Assembly: GCA_963553325.1 (NCBI GenBank)
Contig: CAUVOF010000001.1
Span: 15,228 to 79,227 of the forward strand
Length of the DNA: 64,000 nt
From: Cardiobacterium sp963553325
GTDB taxonomy: Bacteria > Pseudomonadota > Gammaproteobacteria > Cardiobacteriales > Cardiobacteriaceae
Direction: 5' to 3'
The position numbers and the translations under genes were made by a program. How positions within the stretch are numbered: the first letter of the stretch is position 1; every line of letters begins with the position of its first letter. Below are positions 7,559 to 16,094 of the stretch, one piece after another. The notes under the pieces are model-generated. The model did no database searches. It was given only the letters and a program-made list of their open reading frames with translations, and was not told the origin of the DNA.

Positions 7559-8545
7559 TTAGTCCAACACCGCCTTGGCGGACATATCGGCGTGGAAGGA
7601 GGAGCGCACCATCGGCCCGGAGGCGACGTGGGTGAAGCCCATTTTCAGGCCTTCGTCGGTAAATATCTGGAATTCTTCCGGGGTGTAGTAGTGCTTGACC
7701 GGCAGGTGGTGCACCGAGGGTTGCAGGTATTGGCCGACGGTGAGCATGCTGACGTCGTGGCGGCGCAGGTCTTCCATGACGCCGAGGATTTCGTCGATTT
7801 CTTCGCCGAGGCCGACCATCAGCCCGGATTTGGTAACGACCGGTTTGTTGCTCGCTTTTTTGTATTCGCGCAAGAGCTGTAGCGAGTGTTCGTAGTTGGC
7901 GCCGGGGCGCACTTCTTCGTACATCCGCGCCACGGTTTCCATGTTGTGGTTGAAGATGTCCGGCGGGGTGTGGCGCAGGATTTCGATGGCTTTTTCCATG
8001 CGGCCGCGGAAGTCGGGGGTGAGGATTTCCACGGTCATGCGCGGCGCGAGGCGGCGGATTTCGCGGACGCAGGCGGCGAAGTGTGCCGCGCCGCCGTCTA
8101 AGAGGTCGTCGCGGTCAACAGAGGTGATGACGACGTGGTGCAGGCCGATGTTGCGCACGGTTTCGGCGAGGTTGGTCGGTTCCATCGGGTCGAGCGGGTT
8201 GGGGCGGCCGTGGCCGACGTCGCAGAAGGGGCAGCGGCGGGTGCAGATGTCGCCCATAATCATGAAGGAAGCGGTGTTGTGGCGGAAGCATTCGCCGATG
8301 TTCGGGCAAGAGGCTTCTTCGCAGACGCTGTGCAGTTTCTGCTCGCGCATGATGGCTTTCATCCGCCGCACTTCTTCGCCGCCGGGGAACTGCGCGCGTA
8401 TCCAGCTCGGTTTGCGCAGGCGCTCTTCGCCGACGTGCCCGGTGTTTTCCGGGATTTGCCGGATTTTGTCCGCGCCTTTTTTCTTGACGCCCATGGCGTT
8501 GGGCTTGACGCGGACGGGTTCGGCGGTTTGTTCGTGGTCGCTCAT
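7559..8545 (-). CDS. lipA: Lipoyl synthase
   Basis: This 328-residue radical SAM enzyme has CTRRCPFC (SAM cluster, CxxxCxxC) and CEEASCPNIGEC (auxiliary cluster, CxxxxCxxxxxC). The C-terminal SGPMVRSSFHAD supplies the conserved RSS motif. It inserts two sulfur atoms into octanoyl groups on lipoyl domains. The usual partner lipB is not next to it. It lies between rluB and rnc on the minus strand, 30 bases from rluB. Confidence 0.96.
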   Translation of the reverse strand: MSDHEQTAEPVRVKPNAMGVKKKGADKIRQIPENTGHVGEERLRKPSWIRAQFPGGEEVRRMKAIMREQKLHSVCEEASCPNIGECFRHNTASFMIMGDICTRRCPFCDVGHGRPNPLDPMEPTNLAETVRNIGLHHVVITSVDRDDLLDGGAAHFAACVREIRRLAPRMTVEILTPDFRGRMEKAIEILRHTPPDIFNHNMETVARMYEEVRPGANYEHSLQLLREYKKASNKPVVTKSGLMVGLGEEIDEILGVMEDLRRHDVSMLTVGQYLQPSVHHLPVKHYYTPEEFQIFTDEGLKMGFTHVASGPMVRSSFHADMSAKAVLD

Positions 8546-8575
8546 GATGGTTCCTGGTTGGATGATTTGTGCTGA

Positions 8576-9355
8576 TTATAGTTGGCTGTTACGTTTTTTG
8601 CGTTGCAGCAGGTCAAGTAGCGCGTTGGTCTCACCCACGCTGAGCGGCCGCCAGCGCCCGGCGGAGAGTTCTTTTGGCAGCCACAGGTTGCCGATGCGGA
8701 TGCGTTTTAGGCGGCTGACCTGGCAACCGACGGCTTCCCACAGGCGGCGCACTTCGCGGTTGCGCCCTTCTTTCAATACAACGCTGAAGTAGCGGTTGTA
8801 TTGGTGGTCGTCTTCGTGCAATGCCTGCAACGGCTGGATGTCGTCGAAGCGGGCGAAGCCGTCTTCGAGCTCGATGCCGTTACGCAGCGCTTGCAGGGTT
8901 TCTTCGCTGACCTCACCGGCGACGCGCACCCAGTATTCGCGCTCGATTTCGGCGCTGGGGTGCATGATGCGGTTGGCAAGGGCGCCGTCGTTGGTGAAAA
9001 GCAAGAGACCTGCGGTGTTCAAATCGAGGCGTCCGACGCTGACCCAGCGTCCCTGGCGCAGTTTTGGCAGGTGGCGGAAGACGGTCGGGCGGCCTTCCGG
9101 GTCGTCGCGCGTGCAGATTTCGCCCTGCGGTTTGTGGTACATCAGGATTTGTCGCGGTGCCTGGCGCTCCGGTGCGAGGCGCAGCGGTTTGCCGTCAAGG
9201 CTTAGGCGTTCGTAGCCGCTGATGCGCTGCCCCAGTTCCGCCGGTTTGCCATTGACGCGCAGGCGTCCCTCACGAATCCAGCCCTCGATTTCGCGGCGTG
9301 AGCCGATGCCACGCGCTGCCAGCCATTTCTGGATGCGCTCCAATTCATTGTTCAT
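8576..9355 (-). CDS. rluB: 23S rRNA pseudouridine synthase, RluB type
   Basis: This 259-residue protein has an N-terminal S4 domain (ERIQKWLAARGIGSRREIEG) and the RsuA-family catalytic motif GRLDLNTAGLLLFTNDGALA, whose second Asp is catalytic. EGRNREVRRLWEAVGCQVSRL near the C-terminus fits RluB, which modifies U2605 of 23S rRNA. It overlaps the end of scpB, in the common scpA-scpB-rluB order. RluE or RluF are family relatives, but the neighbours support RluB. Confidence 0.9.
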   Translation of the reverse strand: MNNELERIQKWLAARGIGSRREIEGWIREGRLRVNGKPAELGQRISGYERLSLDGKPLRLAPERQAPRQILMYHKPQGEICTRDDPEGRPTVFRHLPKLRQGRWVSVGRLDLNTAGLLLFTNDGALANRIMHPSAEIEREYWVRVAGEVSEETLQALRNGIELEDGFARFDDIQPLQALHEDDHQYNRYFSVVLKEGRNREVRRLWEAVGCQVSRLKRIRIGNLWLPKELSAGRWRPLSVGETNALLDLLQRKKRNSQL

Positions 9356-9866
9356 TACTGTCTCCAAATCCCTCATCGGGCAAAGCGGGCAAATCCTCAA
9401 GGCTTGCCACGGAAAAATCGGATAAAAATTGTGCCGTCGTCGCCAGTAACTCCGGCCGCCCCGGCACTTCTTTGGTGCCAATCACTTCAATCCACTCCAA
9501 CTCAAACAGCTGGCGGTAAATGCCGCTGCTGGTGGTGACGCCGCGCACCGCGTCGATTTCGGCGCGGGTAACGGGCTGATGATAGGCGATAAACGCCAGT
9601 GTTTCCCAAAAGGCGCGGGAAAAGCGCACCGGCTGCGCCTCGGCAAAGGCGGCGACCGCCGGGAAAAACGCCGGGCGCAGTTGCAAGCGCCAGCCGCCCG
9701 CGAGTTGCACCAGCATCATCGCCGACGCCTCGTAACGCGCCGCCAGCGCCTCAAGCGCCGTGTGCACCACCTCTTCGGAAACGTCGAGCGCCTGTGCGAG
9801 CAGCGCCTCGCTCACCGCCTCGTCGCGGGTAAACAATATCGCCTCAATGCGGCGTTCTAAACTCAT
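9345..9866 (-). CDS. scpB: Segregation and condensation protein B
   Basis: This 173-residue protein has two winged-helix domains: LERRIEAILFTRDEAVSEAL at the N-terminus and AFIAYHQPVTRAEIDAVRGV in the second. ScpB is the kleisin partner that joins ScpA and SMC in chromosome condensation. AGGAGGTCAGG precedes ATG 9866, and the start overlaps the scpA stop as ATGA. No smc gene is seen in the window. Confidence 0.92.
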   Translation of the reverse strand: MSLERRIEAILFTRDEAVSEALLAQALDVSEEVVHTALEALAARYEASAMMLVQLAGGWRLQLRPAFFPAVAAFAEAQPVRFSRAFWETLAFIAYHQPVTRAEIDAVRGVTTSSGIYRQLFELEWIEVIGTKEVPGRPELLATTAQFLSDFSVASLEDLPALPDEGFGDSNEQ

Positions 9867-10651
9867 CCTGACCTCCTCAGGCGTATGTCCACCGGGGCGA
9901 ACAGTGCTTTTTGCTGCCATTCCAGCAACTGCGAACGGTCAAGTTCGAGCATCGCCATCAGCGACACCACCAGCCCGGCGCGCCCCTCGCCCGCTTGGCA
10001 AAACGAGGTCAGCGCTTGCCAGCCTTCATGGTGGCGCAGCCGTGCTTGCATCGCCTCCATCCGCTCGGCAAGGGAAAACTCCTCGCCCTCAACTTCGTGC
10101 GCGCGGCGCAAATCATGGCGCAGCCACAGTTTGCGCAGCGCCTCCGCCAGTTTTGCCGCATCCGCCGGTGGCTTGACCACAGGCTGCGCCCCCGCTGGCG
10201 GCAAATGCGCGGAAAGTGCCGTCCCCGCATCAACGCGCGGCATGACGGCAAGCAGTTCCGCCGCTCGTCCGGTCTGCACATAGAGCAGCAGTTGTTCGGC
10301 GAGCGCGGCGCGCGGGTCGGGCGCTTCTTCGCCGTCGTCTGCCAGCAGCGGCGGGCGCGGCAGCATCATTCGCGCCTTGATTTCGGCAAGGGTCGCTGCC
10401 ATTAGCAGGTATTCCGCCGCAAGCGTCATGTCGAGCTGCTCCATCAGGTCAAGATAAGCGAGGTATTGTTCGGTAATCAGCGCCACCGGCAGGTCGAGCA
10501 CGTCGAAATTCTGCTTGCGTATCAGATAGACGAGCAAATCGAGCGGCCCGGCGAAGGTTTCCAGCAGTACGCGCAGCGCATCGGGCGGGATAAATAAATC
10601 TTTCGGCATCTGCGCCACCGGCTCGCCCAAGACCAAAACTTGCTGTTCCAT
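9863..10651 (-). CDS. scpA: Segregation and condensation protein A (kleisin)
   Basis: This 262-residue protein has the N-terminal kleisin segment FAGPLDLLVYLIRKQNFDVL and AAEYLLMAATLAEIKARMML, with a C-terminal winged helix (VVSLMAMLELDRSQLLEWQQ). It bridges the heads of SMC dimers with ScpB. The first of three overlapping minus-strand genes, scpA-scpB-rluB, it is divergent from the azurin gene across about 200 bases. Confidence 0.93.
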   Translation of the reverse strand: MEQQVLVLGEPVAQMPKDLFIPPDALRVLLETFAGPLDLLVYLIRKQNFDVLDLPVALITEQYLAYLDLMEQLDMTLAAEYLLMAATLAEIKARMMLPRPPLLADDGEEAPDPRAALAEQLLLYVQTGRAAELLAVMPRVDAGTALSAHLPPAGAQPVVKPPADAAKLAEALRKLWLRHDLRRAHEVEGEEFSLAERMEAMQARLRHHEGWQALTSFCQAGEGRAGLVVSLMAMLELDRSQLLEWQQKALFAPVDIRLRRSG

Positions 10652-10780
10652 CGTTCAACCTGCGGAAAAGGCGCGCATTATAGCGAGCGGTTTGTCTGCC
10701 CAAGCCGATATATGTCAAAAAATATGCGCATTCGGCGGATGAAAACTGCGTGAAAATCAGGCAATCCGGAAACTTTCGCG

Positions 10781-10809
10781 TTGCTTTTTGCGCTTTGCCC
10801 GCATACCAT
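10781..10809 (+). promoter_or_regulatory. Possible sigma-70 promoter of the azurin gene
   Basis: TTGCTT (10781-10786) and TACCAT (10804-10809) are 17 bp apart and lie 40 bases before the azurin start. The -10 box is a modest match. Confidence 0.4.
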
Positions 10810-10849
10810 GCGCATCCCGTTTTTCCTTCCACAATCAATAGGTAACACC

Positions 10850-11458
10850 ATGAAAAAATTGATGATTCCTGCCATTATCGCCATGCTGAGCATCAGCAGC
10901 TTCGCCGAAGACGCCAAACCAGCTGAAGCCACTTCCGCCGCTGCCCCGGCTGCGGCAACCGAAGCTGCCAAACCGGCTGAAGCCACTTCCGCCGCTGCCC
11001 CGGCTGCGGCAACTGAAGCTGCTAAACCCGCCGAAGGTGCGGCTGATGCCAAACCGGCTGAAGGCGCGGCTGGCGCCTGCCAGGCAGTTGTCCAAGGCAA
11101 CGACAAAATGCAGTTCGACATCAAAGAAATCAAGATTAACAAGGCAAGCTGCCCGGAATTCACCGTTGAACTTGACCACGTTGGCAAAATGCCGCTTGCC
11201 GTTATGGGGCACAACGTCGTCATTACCAAGAAAGCAGACGTTGACGGCGTTGCTCAAGATGGCGCCAAAGCGGCTGCCACCAACTACGTTAAAGACGGCG
11301 ACGAGCGCGTTATCGCCCACACCAAAGCCATTGGTGGCGGTCAAAAAGACAGCGTTACCTTCAAGACTGACGTGCTTGAAGCCGGTGGCGACTACGACTT
11401 CTTCTGCTCTTTCCCCGGCCACTTAGCCATCATGCGTGGCAAAGTCATCGTCGAATAA
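10850..11458 (+). CDS. Azurin-type blue copper protein with Ala/Pro-rich linker
   Basis: This 202-residue protein has a signal peptide (MKKLMIPAIIAMLSISSFAE), a linker of about 55 residues rich in Ala, Pro, Glu and Lys, and a C-terminal azurin domain. Copper ligands are visible as His121 (MGHNVVI), Cys186 and His191 (CSFPGH) and axial Met195. Cys77 and Cys101 fit the conserved disulfide. Azurins carry single electrons in the periplasm. The linker recalls Neisseria Laz, but there is no lipobox Cys, so it is probably soluble. The linker is coded by a 54-bp tandem repeat. It is monocistronic with its own terminator. Confidence 0.92.
   Translation: MKKLMIPAIIAMLSISSFAEDAKPAEATSAAAPAAATEAAKPAEATSAAAPAAATEAAKPAEGAADAKPAEGAAGACQAVVQGNDKMQFDIKEIKINKASCPEFTVELDHVGKMPLAVMGHNVVITKKADVDGVAQDGAKAAATNYVKDGDERVIAHTKAIGGGQKDSVTFKTDVLEAGGDYDFFCSFPGHLAIMRGKVIVE
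10922..11029 (+). repeat. 54-bp tandem repeat within the azurin linker
   Basis: Two nearly identical 54-bp units code for AEATSAAAPAAATEAAKP twice. The units differ only at synonymous positions near the end, so the copy number could change without a frameshift. Confidence 0.85.
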
Positions 11459-11473
11459 GACAGACACCCAGCC

Positions 11474-11502
11474 AAAAAGCGCTCCGCACGGGGCGCTTTT
11501 TC
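11474..11502 (+). terminator. Terminator of the azurin gene
   Basis: The stem AGCGCTCC / GGGGCGCT (one wobble) is followed by five Ts, about 20 bases after the stop. Confidence 0.75.
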
Positions 11503-11577
11503 ATGCCCGCGCGATTGCCCCGGCGCAGGCGCAACGCTACAATCCGCGCCTTCATTCATCCCACGGAAAACCGCCCC

Positions 11578-13329
11578 ATGCTCGAAGACATCCGCGAAAA
11601 AAAGACCAACCGCGTTACCTACTTGCTCGTCGTCATTGCCGGTATCGGCATGCTGTTTATCGGCGTCCCCTTCTTTAACCACAGCGGCGAAATCAACGTC
11701 GCCACCGTCAATGGCCAGGACATCCCGCAGCGCCTCTACAGCGACACCTACCGCGACCTGCAACAACAACAGCCCAACCTAAGCGAAAGCGAGCTTTCAC
11801 AGCGTGCCGTGCGTACCCTGATTGAGCGCAGCTTGCTTGAACAGCACGCGCTGGACAGCCGCTACCGCCTGCCGGACAGCGCCCTCTACCGCATCATCAA
11901 GCAGCAGTTCGGCGACAACGAAAAATACAGCCAATTCCTCAAAAACCACGGCATCAGCGCCACCAGCTACCAAGAAAGCATGCGGCGCAGCGAAAGCATC
12001 GGCGCCTACTACCGCGCCCTCTTTGTCGGCGACGGCAGCGGCCCGCTGCAACAGCACTACCTGCAAAGCCAGGCGCAAGAACGCGGCTACACCCTCTACA
12101 CCATCCCGCGCGCGCCAATTGCCGCCGCGGTCAGCGTCGATGACAGCGTCCTGGAAAAACACTATCAAGCGCATGGCGAGCGCTTTTCTACCCCGGAAAG
12201 CGTCAATATCGACTACACCATCTACGACATCGCCGACCTGCCGGTGAGCGACGAACAAATCGCCAAAGCGCGCGCCGCCAGCGAACGCCGCAGCGGCCGT
12301 TACCTCATCATTGACGACGCCAAAGCCGCTACCGATGTCGCCGCAGCCATCAAAGACGGCAGCAAAACCTTTGCCGACTACTGGCAGGCGGTAAAAGACA
12401 AAACCCTTGCGGGCGAAACCGGCGAACTGGCGCTTGCCGCCAAGGGCAAAGGCGTCAGCCCCGAACTGGACGAAGCCCTTTTCGCCCTTGCCGGCAAAGG
12501 CGACGTTTCGCCGCTGATTCACAGCGAATACGGCAACATCCTGGTCGAGCTGGGCGACATCGAAAGCGGCAAACGCAGCGACGAAGAACTGCGCCACCTC
12601 GCCGCCAGCGACAACGAAGCCGCCTACATCGAGCGCGCCAACCAGGCATTTGACGCCGCGCAAAGCGGCAGTGGTCTCGCCGCCATTACCGGCATTACCG
12701 GCGGCAAAACAGAAAGCCTTGCCAACATCACCGCCAGCAGCGACAACGCGCCTTGGTTGCACAACGCCAAAGTGCAGGCGCAACTCTTTGGCGAAAAGGC
12801 GCTGGCTGATAACAAAGTCGGCGAACCGGTGGAAATCGCGCCGCAACGCACCCTGTTCTTCACCGTCACCCAGCGCGAAAAACCGCAGCCGCGTCCCTTT
12901 GCCGACGTCCGCGCGCAAGTGGAAGCCGATTACCGCAACGAACAGGCGAACACCACCCTGCGCGAACGTGGCGAGGCGTTAAAAACAGCATTGGCAGAAG
13001 GCAAAGCCGAGGCGCTTATCGCCGAATACCAAGTACAAAGCGAGACCGTCGCACCGACTAACCGCTTTGCCGCGAAAAACCCGCTTGTCCTCGACCTCTT
13101 TAACCGCAGCGAACGCCTCACCATCCTCGACGCCCCGGATGGCAACCTGCTCGTCGCCCGCCTCGACAGTGTCGCAGAGGGCGATCCGGCAAAACTGCCC
13201 GAAGCACAACGCAGCGCGTTGAGCCAGCAATGGCAACTCGAAAACTTCGGCGCGACCTACAACGGCATCGGCAGTTGGCTCTACGGACAGGCAAAAATTA
13301 AAATCAACGAAGAAGCGTTGCAGCGCTAA
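11578..13329 (+). CDS. ppiD: Periplasmic folding chaperone / peptidyl-prolyl isomerase PpiD
   Basis: This 583-residue protein has a short cytoplasmic N-terminus (MLEDIREKKTNRVTYLLVVI), one membrane anchor at about residues 14-34, a SurA-like N-terminal chaperone region, and a degenerate parvulin domain around residues 200-330. The family length is about 620 residues. PpiD sits at the Sec translocon and helps newly exported proteins fold. ATG 11578 begins at the family N-terminus; the longer frame upstream runs into the azurin terminator. It is monocistronic. Confidence 0.88.
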   Translation: MLEDIREKKTNRVTYLLVVIAGIGMLFIGVPFFNHSGEINVATVNGQDIPQRLYSDTYRDLQQQQPNLSESELSQRAVRTLIERSLLEQHALDSRYRLPDSALYRIIKQQFGDNEKYSQFLKNHGISATSYQESMRRSESIGAYYRALFVGDGSGPLQQHYLQSQAQERGYTLYTIPRAPIAAAVSVDDSVLEKHYQAHGERFSTPESVNIDYTIYDIADLPVSDEQIAKARAASERRSGRYLIIDDAKAATDVAAAIKDGSKTFADYWQAVKDKTLAGETGELALAAKGKGVSPELDEALFALAGKGDVSPLIHSEYGNILVELGDIESGKRSDEELRHLAASDNEAAYIERANQAFDAAQSGSGLAAITGITGGKTESLANITASSDNAPWLHNAKVQAQLFGEKALADNKVGEPVEIAPQRTLFFTVTQREKPQPRPFADVRAQVEADYRNEQANTTLRERGEALKTALAEGKAEALIAEYQVQSETVAPTNRFAAKNPLVLDLFNRSERLTILDAPDGNLLVARLDSVAEGDPAKLPEAQRSALSQQWQLENFGATYNGIGSWLYGQAKIKINEEALQR

Positions 13330-13334
13330 AAAGA

Positions 13335-13358
13335 AAAGCCCCTCACACGAGGGGCTTT
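13335..13358. terminator. Bidirectional terminator between ppiD and gmk
   Basis: The stem AAAGCCCCT / AGGGGCTTT with a 6-base loop lies between two convergent genes, with A- and T-rich flanks. Confidence 0.8.
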
Positions 13359-13370
13359 CTCTTGTCGGCA

Positions 13371-13982
13371 TCACTGTCCCAAACGTTTGAGCAGCGGCTG
13401 TAAATCCGCCTCACGCCGCGCCCGGCGCAGGCGGTCGCTGGTAATCAGCGCCTGCAATTCGCTCGCCGCGCGCTGAAAATCGGCATTGACAATCACAAAC
13501 TCAAATTCGCGGTAGTGGCTAATCTGCTCCTCCGCCTCTGCCATGCGCTGCGCGACAACGGCGGCGTTGTCCTGCCCGCGCGTCGTCAGGCGCTCACGCA
13601 ACACATCCAGCGATGGCGGCAGCAAAAACACCGTGCGCGTCTCTGGGCGGCGGCGCATCACCTGCTGCGCGCCCTGCCAGTCAATGCTCAAAATCACGTC
13701 TTTGCCCGCCGCCAGCAGCGCATCGACGGATGCCGCCGCCGTGCCGTAGGCGTTGTGGAAAACCTGCGCGTATTCGAGAAAACCGTCGGCGTCAATCATC
13801 GCCTGAAATTCGCCGGGCGCGACGAAAAAATAATGCACCCCTTCAATCTCGCCCGGCCGCGCGGCGCGCGTGGTATGCGACACGCTTTCGACGACATCAT
13901 CCAAAACCCGCACCGCTTCGGCAATAAGACTGGTTTTGCCGCCGCCCGACGGTGCGGCGACTATCCACAACTGACCCTGCAT
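13371..13982 (-). CDS. gmk: Guanylate kinase
   Basis: This 203-residue protein has the P-loop APSGGGKTSL (the usual form is GPSGAGKST), the GMP-binding SHTTRAARPGEIEGVHYFF, and DVILSIDWQGAQQV. It phosphorylates GMP to GDP. RpoZ and SpoT, frequent neighbours, are absent here. The altered P-loop keeps the Lys and the small residues needed for phosphate contact. Confidence 0.94.
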   Translation of the reverse strand: MQGQLWIVAAPSGGGKTSLIAEAVRVLDDVVESVSHTTRAARPGEIEGVHYFFVAPGEFQAMIDADGFLEYAQVFHNAYGTAAASVDALLAAGKDVILSIDWQGAQQVMRRRPETRTVFLLPPSLDVLRERLTTRGQDNAAVVAQRMAEAEEQISHYREFEFVIVNADFQRAASELQALITSDRLRRARREADLQPLLKRLGQ

Positions 13983-14066
13983 GAAAACTCCTGACGTTAC
14001 CCGATGAAAAGCGCGCTACTTTACTGCGCCGCTCTATGCCGGGCAAATGGAAATACGCCGGGCGCG

Positions 14067-14843
14067 TCAATAGGCGAGGTCGCAATACTCCATCAGCAGC
14101 GGCGCGTGGTCAGAGAAGTTTTCGGCGGTGTAAACGCTGGCGCTTGCGACCTGCGCGGCGAGGTTTTTGCTGATGATTTGGTAGTCGATGCGCCAGCCGA
14201 CGTTGTTGGCGCGCGCCTTGCCGCGTTGGCTCCACCAGGTGTATTGCTCAAGTTCGGGATGGATGAGGCGGAAAGCGTCGCGGAACTCGCCGGCGAAAAG
14301 GTCGGTCAGCCATTGCCGCTCGTGTGGCAAAAAGCCGCTGTTTTTCAGGTTGCCCTTCCAGTTTTTCAGGTCTTTTTCGGTGTGGGCGATATTGATGTCG
14401 CCGCAGAGAATGAGGCGCTCGCCCGCCGCCGCGCGTGCATTCAGCCACGGCGCCAGTTTCGCCATGAAGGCCTCTTTTTTCGCTTGCCGTTCGTCGCCGC
14501 TGGTGCCGCTGTGCATATAAAGGCTGATGAGCGAGAAGCCGGGATAACGCGCTTCCAGATAGCGCCCCTCGCTGTCGATTTCCGCCCAGCCGATGCCGTG
14601 CTGCACCTGCTGTGGCGGGTGTTTCAGGTACAATGCGACGCCGCTGTAGCCCTTCTTTTCCGCGTCGTGGTAGTAGTTGTGGGCAAAGGGGAAATAGGCG
14701 GCATCGCCTTCCAGTTGCGGCAGTTGTGCCTTGGTTTCCTGAATGCAGACGGCGTCGGCGTCCTGCGCGTGCAGCCATTGGAAAAAGCCCTTACGCGCGG
14801 CAGCACGGATGCCGTTGGCATTGAAGGTGATGATTTTGAACAT
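14067..14843 (-). CDS. xthA: Exodeoxyribonuclease III
   Basis: This 258-residue enzyme of the endonuclease/exonuclease/phosphatase fold has FNANGIR (metal Asn), CIQETKAQ (catalytic Glu), SLYMHSGT (Tyr), CGDINIAHTEKDLKN (Asp/Asn), WRIDY and ENFSDHAPL (Asp-His). It repairs abasic sites and trims 3' blocks. It starts 22 bases from pyrE, which is divergent. Confidence 0.94.
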   Translation of the reverse strand: MFKIITFNANGIRAAARKGFFQWLHAQDADAVCIQETKAQLPQLEGDAAYFPFAHNYYHDAEKKGYSGVALYLKHPPQQVQHGIGWAEIDSEGRYLEARYPGFSLISLYMHSGTSGDERQAKKEAFMAKLAPWLNARAAAGERLILCGDINIAHTEKDLKNWKGNLKNSGFLPHERQWLTDLFAGEFRDAFRLIHPELEQYTWWSQRGKARANNVGWRIDYQIISKNLAAQVASASVYTAENFSDHAPLLMEYCDLAY

Positions 14844-14865
14844 TTTTTTAGCCTTGAGGTATGAA

Positions 14866-15528
14866 ATGCTGGCAGTATATCAAAAAGACTTTTTGCGCTC
14901 GGCACTGGCGGTGTCCGCGCTGAAATTTGGCGATTTCACCCTGAAATCGGGGCGGCAAAGCCCGTATTTTTTCAACGCCGGCGCCTTTGCCAGCGGCGAA
15001 GCGCTCACCATAATGGCGCGTGCCTATGCGGCAACCGTGCTGCGCCTGCGCGCGGAAGGCGTTGTCTTTGACGCGCTCTACGGCCCCGCCTACAAAGGCA
15101 TTCCGCTGGTGGCAGCGGTGGCAGTGGTGCTGCACGCCGAACATGGCTTGTCGCTACCGTGGACGTTCAACCGCAAGGAAGCGAAAGACCACGGCGAAGG
15201 CGGCACGCTGGTCGGCGCGCCGCTTGCTGGCAAGCGCGTGCTGATTTTGGACGACGTGCTGACCGCTGGCACTGCCATTCGCGAATCGCTTGCCGTACTG
15301 CGCGCCGCCGACGCCGAACCGGTGGCGGTGGTGGTCGCGCTTGACCGCCAGGAAACTGTCGATGGTGGCGACACCGCCCTTGCCCGCCTCGCCAGCACGG
15401 AAAAACTCATCACCGCTGCCGTCGTTACCCTTGATGACCTGCTGCAATTTATCGGCGACGATGCCGCGCTTGCCGCGCATCTGCCGGCGATGCAGGCCTA
15501 CCGCGCCCGTTATGGTGCGACAGATTAA
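14866..15528 (+). CDS. pyrE: Orotate phosphoribosyltransferase
   Basis: This 220-residue protein has the PRPP-binding motif VLILDDVLTAGTAI, FTLKSGRQSPYFFNAGAF at the N-terminus, and the flexible-loop region FNRKEAKDHGEGG. It makes OMP from orotate and PRPP in pyrimidine synthesis. GAGGT precedes ATG 14866 by 5 bases. The xthA-pyrE divergent pair shares a 22-base gap, so each promoter must lie within the other gene. Confidence 0.95.
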   Translation: MLAVYQKDFLRSALAVSALKFGDFTLKSGRQSPYFFNAGAFASGEALTIMARAYAATVLRLRAEGVVFDALYGPAYKGIPLVAAVAVVLHAEHGLSLPWTFNRKEAKDHGEGGTLVGAPLAGKRVLILDDVLTAGTAIRESLAVLRAADAEPVAVVVALDRQETVDGGDTALARLASTEKLITAAVVTLDDLLQFIGDDAALAAHLPAMQAYRARYGATD

Positions 15529-15710
15529 CGCGACAGTAGGAAATACGCGGCGAAGCGGCTATACTGCGCGCCGCTAATCTACCGCGCCGCCGCGCGGTTC
15601 TTCTTTACCCGCCCGAAGCGAATCCCTTTTATCTATCTGACCCGCCGCGATGCAATTTCGCTGCGTGGATTCGCCGTTCGTGCCATTCATTCCTCAACCG
15701 GAGACTATCC

Positions 15711-16043
15711 ATGAGCAAACTCGCTACTGTTGGCGAAGATAACTTCCAAACCGAAGTTTTGAATGCTGACATTCCCGTACTTGTCGATTTCTGGGCCACC
15801 TGGTGCGGTCCGTGCAAAATGGTCGCGCCCGAACTCGAAGCGCTTGCTGCTGAGACCGAAGGAAAACTGAAAATCGTCAAACTCGATATCGACCAAGATC
15901 GCGATCTCGCAGTCGAATATGGAATCCGTGGCGTTCCCACCCTGCTGCTGTTTAAAAACGGCAAAATGATCGAAGGTTATTACCGTGCGGCGACCAAAGA
16001 GCAATTGCTCGCCCACTTCCAACCCTATCTTGACCTTGCCTGA
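15711..16043 (+). CDS. trxA: Thioredoxin
   Basis: This 110-residue protein has the active site WCGPCK (Cys32 and Cys35), DFWATWCGPCKMVAPELE, and the cis-proline loop RGVPTLLLFKNGK. It is a general cytoplasmic disulfide reductant. The 182-base space before it holds a TATACT box at 15560 with no convincing -35. It lies upstream of rho, as in many proteobacteria, and a hairpin lies between the two. Confidence 0.96.
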   Translation: MSKLATVGEDNFQTEVLNADIPVLVDFWATWCGPCKMVAPELEALAAETEGKLKIVKLDIDQDRDLAVEYGIRGVPTLLLFKNGKMIEGYYRAATKEQLLAHFQPYLDLA

Positions 16044-16050
16044 TACTACT

Positions 16051-16071
16051 GCCCCCGCATTACGCGGGGGC
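16051..16071 (+). terminator. Hairpin between trxA and rho
   Basis: The stem GCCCCCGC / GCGGGGGC with a 5-base loop has only a poor T-run after it (GCATTTATC). It may attenuate rather than end transcription into rho. Confidence 0.5.
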
Positions 16072-16094
16072 GCATTTATCCCCGCACAGCAAAC

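Noticed and set aside
10922..11029. Tandem repeat considered as a CRISPR-like array
   Set aside because: Units are contiguous with no spacers and lie in frame in the azurin gene. No cas genes are present.
13371..13982. gmk as inactive because of the altered P-loop
   Set aside because: APSGGGKTSL keeps the Gly residues, Lys and hydroxyl residue needed for phosphate binding, and all other motifs are present.
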